Source: Crambe crambe | Lineage: Eukaryota > Porifera > Demospongiae > Poecilosclerida > Crambeidae | Direction of reading: 5' to 3' | NCBI GenBank assembly: GCA_963924555.1 | Contig: OZ004582.1 | Span: 682,001 to 746,000, forward strand | Length of the DNA stretch: 64,000 nucleotides | Part shown: positions 43,276-54,030 of the stretch, in pieces | Position numbering within the stretch: position 1 is the stretch's first letter | Layout of the letters: every line of letters begins with the position of its first letter | Notes under the pieces: model-generated | The model's input: only the letters and a program-made list of their open reading frames with translations | Told to the model about the DNA's origin: nothing | Databases searched by the model: none | Position numbers and translations under genes: made by a program

Positions 43276-43288
43276 TTTTGAACCTTAC

Positions 43289-43503
43289 CGGCAACTTCTT
43301 CAAACTTTCCAGCTTCTCTCTAACGAGATTTGTGATTTCAAAGATTTTTAACATATCCTGAGATGAAAAATATTCCATCACTTCTGTCAGTACTTTGTTA
43401 TAGTCACAATCCAAAAGATTATACTTTTCACTGATACATCTAAGACATTGTTCGAGAAGACGTGACATCTCTTCTGTCATCCCATGTAACACTGCCTCGA
43501 CCA
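43289..43503 (-). CDS. Possible internal exon of an unrecognised gene
   Basis: Bounded on the minus strand by TTGTTTTCAG and by CCG|GTAAGG. The 215-bp exon reads 'HGMTEEMSRLLEQCLRCISE', 'VLTEVMEYFSSQDMLKIFEI' and 'REKLESLKKLP', a helical protein with no motif I recognise. Good splice sites and even residue use make it likelier than the average ORF here. Adjacent exons were not found. Confidence 0.35.
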
Positions 43504-44334
43504 CTGAAAACAAGAACATTCAAGAGCCTTGTGCAATGAGCAGGCTGAAGACTTACGACTAAACTCTTCAGCCATTGAACTACGCTACACCAGGACTGCA
43601 TACAAGAGAATGATGAAAATGTGAATAACAATGGCCTCTGCATTTCAAGTTTATATTTAGGAAGAGCAACTATTGGAGGCACCTGTATTAAATTCTTGGT
43701 TCTTAACTAGCATTGCCATAGAAATGCCAGCCTAAACAGAAACAAACTATAGGCAAAGTTTGATGCATTTGAAAAGGCCACACCGACATTGTTTGAACCT
43801 AAATTTGATGTAGTGAAGGAACATCCACTGTACTTCTTACCTGCACCACCTGGTTTCTTAACTAAAGGTGTATTTCTCGATTCCTGCCTAAACCCATTTG
43901 TAGGTCAAATATAAGGACCCATTGTAGTATATTTTATTACGAAATTAGGATAATTTTTGCAAACAGTGGATACCAGGCTCTCTTCTCTCCACCTTGCAAA
44001 ATTTTCTCCACCTCGCAAAATAGCCTGGGAACGAGGTTACCCAAAATTGCAATAAAAAACCGTCCATCCATTAAATAAGTAGGGACCTTCCTCAAATCAG
44101 GACATCACCAGAAAAAAAGGAGGGAACTTACAGAGAGGCAGGGAGCAGCAGCAGCTAAGACCAAGTAGACCCAGCACTGGAGAAGAGAGAATATACATAC
44201 AGTCACAACAGCTCAAACCAAAGGACCAGTGTAATTTAATAGGAGGAGGCAGCTTCCTGTACAAAACTATTAGGCTACATAAGAGGGCAGCTAGCAATAC
44301 GAGGGGTTGTAGGACAGGTGTATGCAAGCAGATC
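43504..44334. other. Flank upstream of hAT copy 2
   Basis: No coding region recognised. The minus-strand ORF at 44097-44327 is Leu/Cys-rich and antisense to sequence that reads toward the hAT gene. Confidence 0.35.
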
Positions 44335-45495
44335 TTGGAAATGGAATCATGTGCAATCTATTTGCATTGTTATGGGCATGCTCTTAATCTGGCTTGTCAG
44401 GACACCATTCGTGGTATCAAATTACTTAAGGATGCTCTTGATACCACATTTGATATATCCAAACTTCTGAAATACTCATCTAAACGTAATGCAGCTTATT
44501 TAAAAATCAAAGAAGAAATTTCTCCGAATGAAGCTGGGTTTCGTACTCTTTGTCCAACCAGGTGGACTGTAAGGGCAGAATCTTTGGCTAGTGTTAACCG
44601 AAATTATTCAGTCTTACAGAGTAGTTTAAATTGTTTCTCAGAAAATGGCATCTAGAGATTTGGAAATGTCCTCTAGAGTTAATGGTATAGCTGCTCAGTT
44701 AGAGAAATTTGATTTTTTATTTGCTGATAACCTCAGCCGCTCTCTTCAACAGAAGAAATTATCTGCTGCTGACGGTCACAGAGCTGCCATGCTTACCTGT
44801 GCTGCTCTTCGTTCAGAGAGTGAATTCTCAAAATTTTGGGGAAATGTCAGTACAAGAGCTAGTGATGTTGGTATCGAACAGCCAACCCTTCCCCGCAGAC
44901 GACGTCCTCCAGCCAGACTTGATGGTGATGGAGAAGCTCAACATCAATTAAAGATTTTTATAAACCCATTTATTATGAATCGTTTGATACTATTATCACT
45001 TATATTAAGGACAGGTTTGATCAACCTGGCTTTAAGATTTATAATAACTTGGAACAGCTCCTTCTTAAAGCTTGCACTGGACAGAATTATGACTCTGAAC
45101 TAGATGCTATTTTGCAAGTGTACAGTGGTGACCTTGAGTAAAAAAATCTCAGTGCTCAACTTCAAATCCTGAGAACCAAATTCTGTGCTGAACCAGCTGA
45201 AACCTCACCTGTCACCATAACAGATGTGAAAGATTTCATTCTTAGTCTTGGTGATGCAAAGTCTCTTCTCTCAGAGGTAGTTAAGTTGTATTAGTGCTTC
45301 CTGCTACAAGTGAACACTCCTTCTCAGCCTTGCAAAGAGTACCTTCGGGGGACCATGAAACAGAGCTGCCTGAATCATCTCATGTTGCTTCATGTTCATA
45401 AAGATCTTACAGATACTTTAGACCTTGTAGCATGTGCTCAAGATTTTATTGCTTCTAATGAACATAGGAGCGGTATATTTGGCTCATTACTCTAA
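44335..45495 (+). pseudogene. hAT-family transposase, copy 2
   Basis: Same subfamily as 30230-31620 ('LCPTRWTVRAESL' in both; 'PRRRRPPARLD' against 'PRRRRLPVRYD'). Order: 'YGHALNLACQDTIRGIKLL', the Trp-Thr block, a shift near 44645, 'GIAAQLEKFDFLFADNL', 'STRASDVGIEQPTLPRRRR', then stops, and the C-terminal block 'GTMKQSCLNHLMLLHVHKDL' with 'FIASNEHRSGIFGSLL'. The conserved 'TSERSFS' appears as 'TSEHSFSAL' in another frame. The first catalytic Asp region is missing. Confidence 0.8.
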
Positions 45496-45571
45496 AACAT
45501 TATCATTCCATGAATTTGCTCACTAGAATGCACCAGAAGCAGCCTCAGAGAATCAAAAATTCAAAAATTTT

Positions 45572-45640
45572 CCTGGGGGGCATGCCCCCGGACCCCCCTA
45601 GATGGGCGCGCTTCGCTTGCTATATAGCTATGTGGTCACA
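45572..45640. repeat. GC-rich hAT-end-like repeat
   Basis: TTTCCTGGGGGGCATGCCCC, GGACCCCC and GCGCGCTTCG...GCTATAT match 8975-9062. The block lies just 3' of the hAT copy 2 coding region and may be its terminal region. Confidence 0.65.
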
Positions 45641-45889
45641 AAATCTAACAATAGCCTGACCAATCCAAAAATGCTTCTGGCAGCTCTGAGTTATCATCTA
45701 CAAGTCCAGTGCTGTCAGCAGAAAGTTATCACTCTAGAGTTGGTGATAAATTTATATATTGATATTTTTGTTGACAATACAGAAATTTTGATTTGACAAA
45801 AAGATTGATGGAAGGGAAGTGGCTAACTGATGCCATTGACACTGCTGCACAACACTTATTAAAGGAGAAATATATGGTCTGTGTGGAAT

Positions 45890-46109
45890 ACTGGACTGAA
45901 CTTTGAACTTATCATTATGATTATTCTATCACTATCATGATATTACTATTGTGCTTGCATTATTACTTTTGATCTGTATTCAACATGGTGTCAGAAGTGG
46001 CTAGCTAAGCTGTCAGATGGCTACTAACGCAGTACTGCAGCACCCACCACCAAAGCCCCAGATCCAGTTTCAAGCAGCTACAGCTGTGGAAAGGGACCGC
46101 CAAGTCAGC
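45890..46109 (+). mobile_element. 5' end of a Gypsy-like retrotransposon (LTR end, PBS, gag start)
   Basis: TATTCAACA (LTR end) is followed directly by TGGTGTCAGAAGTGGC, a classic Gypsy primer-binding-site-like sequence. Then ATG at 46017 gives 'MATNAVLQHPPPKPQIQFQA' and 'AVERDRQVSTF', like the N-terminus of metazoan Gypsy gag proteins. The frame ends at about 46109 in AT-rich sequence, so the body is deleted. The left boundary of the LTR is not defined. Confidence 0.6.
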
Positions 46110-46854
46110 ACTTTTCTTTAATATTATAATTAATCAATCCTTTTTCACCAGTTAATATTTAATTTATAATCAGCAGTACAATATAATCACAGAGTCAAAT
46201 AGTGTTTAAAGTTTAACTTAAAGATTTGGATCTTTTAGCTGCAATAGGACAATATTTTACTGAATAATGACGTTTCTTTCCTGGTTGAATGTGACCTTTG
46301 CCATCACACAATGAACAGCAACGCTTTTGCTTGCTAGTATTAGTAGTTGTGCCCTGAGATGTGGAACTTGGCTGTTCCTGTACATGTAAGAAGGATGACC
46401 GTATGTAACCTTCAACATCAGCTTTGATGTACCGGTCATGCTGCTCTCTATTACTTCTCATCAGTAAGCTTGGAAGGGTTCAGTGCATGTTGTTGTGCGT
46501 GGTCCAGTATAGCAAGCTTCACGGTGTTGAACACCAGAACCTGATCAGATTTGAAAATATAACTGGTTGAATACTGTTTGGCAATGGCATCAAGCATCTC
46601 GATACAGAAGACATCTCTCTTGTAGAACGTTTTGGCTATGGATGCAAACAACCTATCAGGTTGAAACTTTGTATGCCCAACGACCATGTAAAAAAAACGA
46701 ACAGAGTCAAATCGTCCTCGTTTAACCAACTCACTAGCCCAGGCTAAGAGATACTTGTTTTTGCAAGGCAAAATATGTTTTTTACCCAGGCATCAACATG
46801 TGAATCAACAAAATGTTGAAAAAAAGAGATGGTATGATCAGTGGCTTTGGATCC

Positions 46855-46980
46855 TACGGTGGCCCAGTAGTGCTATTCCGATTACGTATTTTATCATTGC
46901 TAATTTTCTTATTTCCAATCTTGCAATTTCCAATTAAGAAATTTCCAATCTCGTAATTTCCAATTAAGAAATTTCTCTGA
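46855..46980 (+). repeat. Left TIR of the IS3EU-like element
   Basis: About 126 bp; differs from the right TIR by a few substitutions and one gap in the AATTTCCAATTAAG subrepeats. Confidence 0.8.
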
Positions 46981-47702
46981 GCTGAGTATGACTATCACCG
47001 ACAGGATTAACAAAAAAACTGGCTATATTGTATCATGGTAGCGCTAGGGTTAGGCTAGGCTAGTTATAACGTTAATCGGCAAGCTTATTTGGGGCGAGCC
47101 TGAGCGAGTCCCACACTAGCGTGTTGGCTCTAGACTTTGGATTATAATATATCTCGTACGTCCTAATAATAGTTGTTTTTCTCTGCGACGATCATCTGGT
47201 AACATTACGATATCACAGTGCAGTAGACGCGCATGCGTATATGAACATGTGCTGTACATGTAAAGCTAAGAGAACAGAAACAACGTCTTAAGAAGCGTAG
47301 ATCGAGAAATCTAGAGACAATGCTGGCCCAGAGAAAACTAAAGAGGAGATAGAAGGCAAGACATCCTGCTCAAAGCACAGCTACAGAGAAAAGACAGCAC
47401 TTGAGGGAGAGTGCAAGTCAGCAGTTGATGTCACAGACAGTTGAGGAAAAGAGAGGCCAGTCTCAGAGAATGCAGACCATCACATCACAGACAGCTCTTG
47501 CAAGTCAGCAGTTGATATCGCAATCTCAGACCAGAGATTGTTTTCAGAAAGAGAGGCCATTCTTATTGTTTCACCCTTGCTAAAAGGGAACATGCATCAC
47601 ATTCAGCTCAGGCTCGCCCCACAATGCGTCTAGTAATTATAATTCCACACGCGCATGATAGTAATTGACCAGAATGCTTCAATGCGCTATGGACAATTGA
47701 AA

Positions 47703-48490
47703 TTATCTTAATAAACATGTGGTATAGCTATACAGTAATAATACTTGGTTCATTTCAGCAAAGCAATCAGCATGTGCTCTTCTAAGGAATGGTTGAATAA
47801 AGCTCATATTGGTATTTTCAGTACCACAATCGGCCCTCAGGAGTCGTGGTGAACCTGGAGCATAAATGTACCAATTACATATTTGATTGACTCGTTTGCA
47901 CTTACCTTTTAATTGTTTAACACACTGTAGATAATACCATGCGATCACATATGGATTGTTGTTGGTTTGTCCTACTTGAAGCCATAGCACTTTCCTGGAG
48001 TATCATAGAGAACTTGATAACTTGCAAAAAGATCTGTTCCATTCAGAGATCAGTTAGGGCCCTAGAAAATTAAGAGTCAAATAATGTGTAGCTGATAGTA
48101 GTAGAACTAACTTTGCAGTCATAGACTCTTCGATGTAAACAACCTTTCTTCCGACGCTGTGAAATTTGAAGTGAGGTAAAGGGTCGAGGAATGCTGAGTG
48201 TGCATCATTTAAAGCTAACTAACCTTGGGATAGAGATGTTGTGGTGTATGCTTAGTCGTCTCCACATTGATCGATATCCCAAGAGACTGCCTGAACTTTG
48301 TAGCTCTTTCTTTACATACATATATAATATTAAAGGCTACATAGGGAAACATCATTCAAGCTCACCTGGATATTGTGTACCTCTCCTTCCGAGATGTAAC
48401 TTTTTAAGCTTTCTCTTAAGTTGTCTCATGGAAAGAGACACTCCGTGTAAAGATAAGAAGTTAAGAATACGCTTGTAGCTATGACCAAGA
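47703..48490 (-). pseudogene. IS3EU-like transposase (putative integrase domain), multi-exon remnant
   Basis: Exon near 48480-48370: 'SYKRILNFLSLHGVSLSMRQ', 'LKRKLKKLHLGRRG', ending CCAG|GTGAGC. Next exon ~48310-48225: 'LLGYRSMWRRLSIHHNISIP', ending AAG|GTTAGT. Next ~48190-48110: 'QRRKKGCLHRRVYDCK'. Then a damaged 'GPN' block near 48065 where relatives have the first Asp (WHIDGYDKL). The last exon starts near 48000: 'LWLQVGQTNNNPYVIAWYYL' and 'SPRLLRADCGTENTNMSFIQ' (second Asp). The Arg-Ile-Glu block is absent. Exon order and splice sites are clear, but stops and deletions remove activity. Same superfamily as 15601-16270. Confidence 0.7.
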
Positions 48491-48601
48491 CTAAAATAAA
48501 AGATTATTAGTTCTTCTCTGTCCATCATCATCGAGGAATTGTCACGTGACCTTCCTGCGCCCCGCGCGCCGCTTTATTCATTTGATTTGTACTACGCATG
48601 C

Positions 48602-48725
48602 GTACTGAGCTGGAACAAGGAAATTTCTTAAATGGAAATTTCTTAATTGGAAATTGCGAGATTGGAAATAAGAAAATTAGCAATGATAAAATACGTAATC
48701 GGAATGGCACTACTGGGCCACCGTA
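48602..48725 (-). repeat. Right TIR of the IS3EU-like element
   Basis: Reverse complement of the left TIR. Confidence 0.8.
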
Positions 48726-48835
48726 GGATCCAGCTGTGAGTTCATCACACACATACACATAATTGCTCTCTGTACCTTTTTTAGAATGATCAACTATTCC
48801 GAAGAGATCGTGTACAAGCTTCATTTGATAATAAT

Positions 48836-49505
48836 TGTGACCGGGTACAGGAAAATCCGGCATAACGCGGCAGTAAAAATTTTTTGGATTTGTTGATATC
48901 CGTTATCTATGGCCCTTTGGCTCTCCATCGCGCAATTTTCAAAGCTTCAGGTCCTTTGATGCCCGAGGAACAGCTCTTAGAAAACTCCAGGTAGCGTCCA
49001 TTAGCGTTTTAATTTTTTGGAGAAAAAGCTGAATAAGCAACGTGAACATCATTTCCGGCCACGCCCGTGCACTATCAAATTGAAGTGGGTGGAGCCTCGA
49101 ACTAGAGTTAGAGAGACGCTAGTTTCTTGCCTCCTGACGCTAGTAAGTACCAACTAAAGCCTAGAAAAGAGTAACAAGGTACTAAAGATAGCGTAGAAAG
49201 CTTAGTTAGTTCATATTTCCAAGCGTATAAGCTGGAAAGCCTACCTTAGTTCTGGTGATTTTCAGCTGCTGGATTTTCCGTGCACGAAGGTTTCATGGCT
49301 GACTAGCTAACTTTAACGCTTCATTTGAAGCCTTTCTACTTTAGTCTAAGTTCCAAAACTTGGTCAGAAGTTTGTTCAAGGATCATAGTTTTGATCTATA
49401 CAGAAAAAAATTATTGTTGAATATATTGACCTGTGATATAAAATCACCTATTGTGACAATAATGTTCACGCGCGTTTAGGCGGATTTTCCTAAAACGGGA
49501 TGTGT
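48836..49505 (+). repeat. ~650-bp dispersed repeat, left copy
   Basis: Begins TGTGACCGGGTACAGGAAAA. It is the near-identical reverse complement of 59985-60641, including TGGCCCTTTGGCTCTC, CACGCCCGTGCACTATCAAA and GACAATAATGTTCACGCGCG. It interrupts the minus-strand transposase-like gene between two conserved blocks. Its inner end (TTTAGGCGGATTTTCCTAAA then ACGGGATGTG) carries a short insertion relative to the other copy, so the right border is approximate. No ORF. Confidence 0.85.
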
Positions 49506-50766
49506 CTTGGCTGGTTGTGGTGACTCCCCCCGAATGGTAAGTTCTTGGTCATCATGTAGTCTGCGCTGACAAAAGCACTGAAATCATGCTGAAGTTCCTG
49601 AAAGTCACATACGATGCTCATTGCTTAACAAACTGGAGACTTTTGTGTACTTTGCCCCAGTTTCAACTGAAAGTTTGCAATAATATTCAAGTGCATCTTG
49701 TGCATCATCCTTATGTTTCTGAAGGTCTTCCTGAAACTTGATCAATTTGATGTTCTATTCTTGTATCTCACCTGAATTCAAAGAAATAAGGTTAAGTGTT
49801 TGTGTGAGTGGGAGAGATTGTGTACATTGTATGTTGTGCAATAGCTACTTACTTTCTAATGCATGACCACTTTGGACCAGCCTGTTCACTCGTTGTCGGC
49901 ACCGACAGATCTCTTCTTCTAGCTCCTTGCAGGTATCACAGTAATCAGATAGTGATGGGCATATTCCAATGTACTGACGATGCTCTTTTAACCAATTATG
50001 AAATGTGCCAACAGATATTGTTTGAAGGGCATCCTCTGTCAGTGTACGATTGAACTCGTGCAAGATACTGTGATTACTCTTATATTCAAACTGAGGGTCT
50101 GTTTTGTCTGGAGTACGAATTTGAGTGAACTTGCAATCAAAATAATACGTTTTACCATAACTTCCTTCTTTGCGTCTATTGGGTGCAGAATTTTTGTCCA
50201 CAAAAGCAAGAAATTTCTCCAGTCATTTCCATGACGTCCAGGATGTTTTTTGCACTCTAGTGGGACATCATCTGGCAAGCCACAGTTTAGTCAACTGGTC
50301 ACAACCACGAGGAAGCACAACATCAGATATACGGTTATGCTTGTAAATGTCCTGTTTTTCGACATACTCTGTAGGGCCACTGTTTTCTGCCTGAATACTT
50401 TTTCTGAGTCTCGAGAGACGTTGGTTGCTGATGCCAAAAGCCAAACGAATGCAGTCACGATGATACAAGTAATTTCCTTTGGCATCGAACACAGACTTGA
50501 CAAGAAATCATTCTGCTTAACTATGTCAGGATAACTAGCACTTCGTCTGTGGAGGTCCCCGCCAGAGTGTACAAGGTTTTGAAAAACTTCTTTCAAGTTG
50601 AAGAGGCTGCTGCACTTGGAACAATCACTCTTTTCATTTTGACTGCCAGCAGAATTTGAATTCATCCCTTTGACAATGTCTTTCCGAACTCCATAGGGAT
50701 GCCTCGAGATAGTCCAGCTCTAAACAAACTAGCCGCCTTGCCTCTTCTCTTTGTCCTGGATGTCAT
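49506..50766 (-). other. N-terminal half of the split transposase-like gene
   Basis: This portion belongs to the gene described at 46213-50766. The clearest single frame is 49845-50201, with 'SVGTFHNWLKEHRQYIGICP' and paired Cys residues in 'DYCDTCKELEEEICRCR', a probable zinc-binding coiled segment. Opposite-strand ORFs here are shadows. Confidence 0.6.
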
Positions 50767-51224
50767 CGCGATTGCAGATTTGAAACGTGCATTTCAATTT
50801 TTCACAATTACATCATTCTAAATTCAACTCTACACGGGTGTTTCCTCGCGACACTATGTTAATTTAGAACTTGTATATTTTAATTACGGTATGTGTCTGG
50901 GCCCATAGCAACCTGACCTCTTGGTTGCCTAGGGTCTGTTGACCTCCCCAGGTCCAGTAACCTTGTAGAAAATACTTAAAAAGGTCAAACAGCACTAGAA
51001 CATGACCATCAATGCTTTGCGCATGCTAAATACACACGATAAGCAACTGAGCATTCGGTTTCCAAGCAACGGTAATTCGATTCATAAAGAAGGCGGTCGC
51101 TTGTGGTTCAATTGCTGTCTAAACAGGAAGTACTTCCAAGGTATTAACCGCATAAATCAATAGATGAATAGCTAAACATCTCAATTCTCTAAATATTATA
51201 CTATGGCCCATTTTTTTTATAGCA

Positions 51225-52324
51225 ATGGAACACCATCTAAGTAACCTAAAAAAATTGTGTAGAATCTGTGGGCTGAAATTGAAATCATATAGTCATGACA
51301 AAAAAAATGAGACATGTAAATCTCTAATGTCTACTTCCTTTGGGATGGATACCACTGATGAGGATGAAGATATATATCCCACATCTGTATGCCATAATTG
51401 CTACAGAACAATGCAGAAAATAAAAAAATCAGTCGAGACTAGGGTAGCATTCAACACTGACCTGAAAATTTCAACATGGGTACCACATCATGAATTTTGC
51501 AATATCTGCTATGGTCGTAATGGTGGTACTAAAAAGGTCAAGTCACAGGGAAGGCCCCGAAATGATGATATTACTCATTTAAGTAGAGAGATGATGAGGG
51601 CAGTCAACACCATAAACCCTCCTAAGTACACCGACCTAACATTGTATTCATCTCTGTTCCTTAAATCTTCATTCCTCGATGATCTACTCTGTTAACATTG
51701 CAAATGCATCCCTAATCAACCTCTGGAACTCATCCCATGCCGGCACCTGATTTGTATATCTTGCATTTCAAAGATTACAGAGAGCCACACCCTCACCTGT
51801 ACTAGATATATCAATACCCCACCCTTTAGTTTTGAACATGCTTGGCAGTCTCTTGCTCAAATGCCCCAGGGAGTGTGGTGAAGTGATCGAGCTGGGACAT
51901 CTGGAGAAACACTTGGCATCAAACTGCTCGCACACATATACTCCACCCCTATCCCAAATCACAGTAGAGCACCTACTCGATTCATCACTTAGCAGCGCAT
52001 TAGAGCAATACACCATGGCCATGTTGGCTGAGAAGTTTATACCCTCTAGTGGTTCTGTCACCTACAGGTCACCCAGTGGAAAGGTTTGCCCTAATAACAT
52101 TAATTCCATAAAGTAGTAATGATCTTACCTCTATAGCCACTGACATATGTCAGACTCCAGAATCGATCCATGCACGCTTCAACTCAATTCGGTGCAACTA
52201 CACCAACATGCCCAACAGGGTTCAAAGATTAGAGTGCATCCTAAAAGAGCATTTCAACCAAGTTTGTCCTGACAACCTTGTTAGGCAACCACCACCGAAG
52301 AAAAGGCCCAAGAAATCTTCATGA
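51225..52324 (+). pseudogene. RAG1-like / N-RAG-TP-like protein, copy 2, with RING and TRAF-type fingers
   Basis: After a TTTTTTTATAG acceptor, ATG at 51225 opens 156 codons: 'KLCRICGLKLKSY', 'IYPTSVCHNCYRTMQKIKKS', 'WVPHHEFCNICYG'. These match the RAG1 N-terminal zinc ladder in order and spacing. An in-frame TAA (51693) lies inside the next module, a RING pattern: Cys-x2-Cys, then 'PLELIPCRHLICISCI' and 'HTLTCTRY', where the last Cys of the final CxxC is Tyr. After a frameshift at about 51830: 'LLLKCPRECGEVIELGHLEK' and 'HLASNC', like the RAG1 finger after its RING. From 52151 the C-terminal block 'TPESIHARFNSIRCNYTNMP' and a basic tail 'PPPKKRPKKSS' end at 52324. The central core (GGDKGG etc., present in copy 1) is deleted. 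Copy 2 has no intron between WVPH and CNIC, unlike copy 1. Confidence 0.8.
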
Positions 52325-53105
52325 TAGACACTTTAAACTTGTATCCCTCCCATTATTGTTGTCCTGGAGAACTTCATAGACTTTGCTACTAACAGTTATA
52401 GCGTGCTAGGTTGAGTAGGATTCAAGCGTGTGCTGCCAGCGCTTGGTTTGACCTTTTTCTTTCCTTCTTTTTCCTTTAATCAGCTCGATCTTCCTTCTAA
52501 GCACATGAGTTACACACGTGGCCACAGGACTGCTGACTAGGCTATAATAACTGCTAAACCACAGTATATTATAGCGCTAGACACCGTTGCTATGGTGTTA
52601 CTATGCAATTTGAAAATCTTTCATTTACACGTCAGTGTCCACGTAATTATATGTAGCGAAACACCCGTGTCTAATTATCCAAAAATTGTAAAATGTGTAC
52701 AAGGTTCCGTTTTTATTTGAACCATCCACATATATATTATCATATCCATGTTCTAGATATAGAATAGTAGCACATATATCTTCTTGGGATGCTGGAGACT
52801 AAATAATGTAGACAGGATCCCAACAAGGGAAATCCGTTAAACATATTTTTTGATGTGTCACAAAGCCACCCCCACCCCACACACACAATGTGCCAGGAGG
52901 CATGGCACTACACTGGATAGAGTCCAAGCAGTGAGGGCACTAGACTAGGTCAATCAAAATCTGATCAGTTAGATCCCTAGCTTGCTCTAATATTCATAAC
53001 ACACTCGCCTGGAGATATTGCTGTGTGTAAAGAGAGTGCCTACCTTCTTAATTCAATAACCACACGAGATTTCGTAGATGCCCTCTACCTTATAGTTGAA
53101 TAATG
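52325..53105. other. No gene recognised
   Basis: Flank of the RAG1-like remnant. No inverted termini could be matched to a left end upstream of 51225. Confidence 0.4.
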
Positions 53106-53561
53106 CAGGGCCGTAGGAAGCGATCTGACTGGGTAGCATAATGTGTGCGAGCACTAGCACCAACTTAGCAAGGATGCTAATTGACCAACTAGCTTTAGCA
53201 TGCGCATGCTTAGTGCAGTAGCTGAATCATGGCCTCTAGCTCCAGTTCAGATTCTGATACAAGTATGAGTGGTCCTAACAAACTAAGGATACACCAGAGT
53301 TTGGAAAGAAAAGTATCGTTCGTCATTCATTCAAACCAACTCTATTTGATTGGTTGGATTATGAAGAGGGTAGTGATTTAGTATTCTAAGCCTTTACTCA
53401 GAAAAAAAGTAGCTAATGACACTCTAAATTTGATTGAAATGAATTTGTTAGGAAAACTGAACACATTATTTTTACTGATACAAAATAGAAGTATGCAAAG
53501 TGGGTGTGGTCAAGCTTGCCTACCCACCTTTAAAATGCTTCTTCCTACGGCCGCGGCCCTG
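53106..53561. mobile_element. hAT-like non-autonomous element carrying a gene start
   Basis: The left end CAGGGCCGTAGGAAGC and the right end (read inward) CAGGGCCGCGGCCGTAGGAA form hAT-like inverted termini; the right copy has a 5-bp CGGCC insertion. Inside, ATG at 53229 opens 'MASSSSSDSDTSMSGPNK', a Ser/Asp-rich leader of the kind found at the start of many hAT-like proteins, running on for about 50 codons to a stop. The 456-bp length fits a deletion derivative. No clear 8-bp target duplication. Confidence 0.6.
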
Positions 53562-54030
53562 CAATGACCAATTTTGAAGACCACATTTTCAAAGAATAAC
53601 CGAGTTCTTGATGTACCTAAGCTTTTCTGGATTTAACACAGCTGTTTTTCCTCCCACTGAAACTCTTTTTTTCTAACGTGTCTTTCCCAAAAAATTAATA
53701 GACTCCCTAGCTAGGGAAGTGGCCAGTAATATTGGTCATCACCTCTTCCACTGGCTTAGCTTGAATGGTGGTGGATTTGATCAGGTATGTAGTCTGAGAT
53801 TATAGCCCTGAAGTTACTGGCTCTGATGCAGGATCATCCCATATCGTTGTGGGTGAGAAACACAACTTGCTAGCACATGTTCAGAACTGCTACAGAAGTT
53901 GTAAATATCCCATATGTGATCAGAGTCCTTATCGGTCCAGTTATAAAATTTCTTGGGGAGCTGATTTGTATTTTTATGAACCCTTGCTGTTAGGCTTGTT
54001 GCCAGGTAGTGAGACTTGTAGTAATGTGTG

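Larger units (their letters stand above)
46855..48725 (-). mobile_element. IS3EU-like DNA transposon, 1.87 kb, with palindromic 6-bp target duplication
   Basis: Terminal inverted repeats start TACGGTGGCCCAGTAGTGC and are nearly identical for about 100 bp, with subterminal AATTTCCAATTAAGAAATTT repeats. GGATCC flanks both ends (46849-46854 and 48726-48731). Excising the element and one GGATCC restores the Gly-Ser reading of the interrupted gene, so GGATCC is a target duplication rather than part of the TIR. The element carries a transposase remnant on its minus strand. A block at 47290-47560 (plus) is Gln/Ser-rich and repetitive. Confidence 0.85.
46213..50766 (-). pseudogene. Transposase-like gene (RNase H-fold, DUF7869-related), split by two insertions
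   Basis: Minus-strand coding blocks run 50766 to 46213. N-terminal part: 'KSDCSKCSSLFNLKEVFQNL', 'HRDCIRLAFGISNQRLSRLR', 'ISDVVLPRGCDQLTKLWLA', 'ECKKHPGRHGNDWRNFL', 'YYFDCKFTQIRTP', and 'ICPSLSDYCDTCKELEEEIC'. Near 49600: 'AFVSADYMMTKNLPFGGS'. At 48835-48732: 'YYQMKLVHDLFGIVDHSKKG' and 'YVYVCDELTAGS'. At 46848 onward: 'KATDHTISFFQHFVDSHVDA', 'NKYLLAWASELVKRGRFDSV' and 'VVGHTKFQPDRLF'. ADYMM and GHTKFxPD suggest an RNase H-like catalytic fold. The ~650-bp repeat sits between GGS and YYQ, and an IS3EU-like element sits inside the codons for Gly-Ser of 'TAGS'. Independent frameshifts also occur. Widespread invertebrate family, presumed transposase. Confidence 0.65.
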
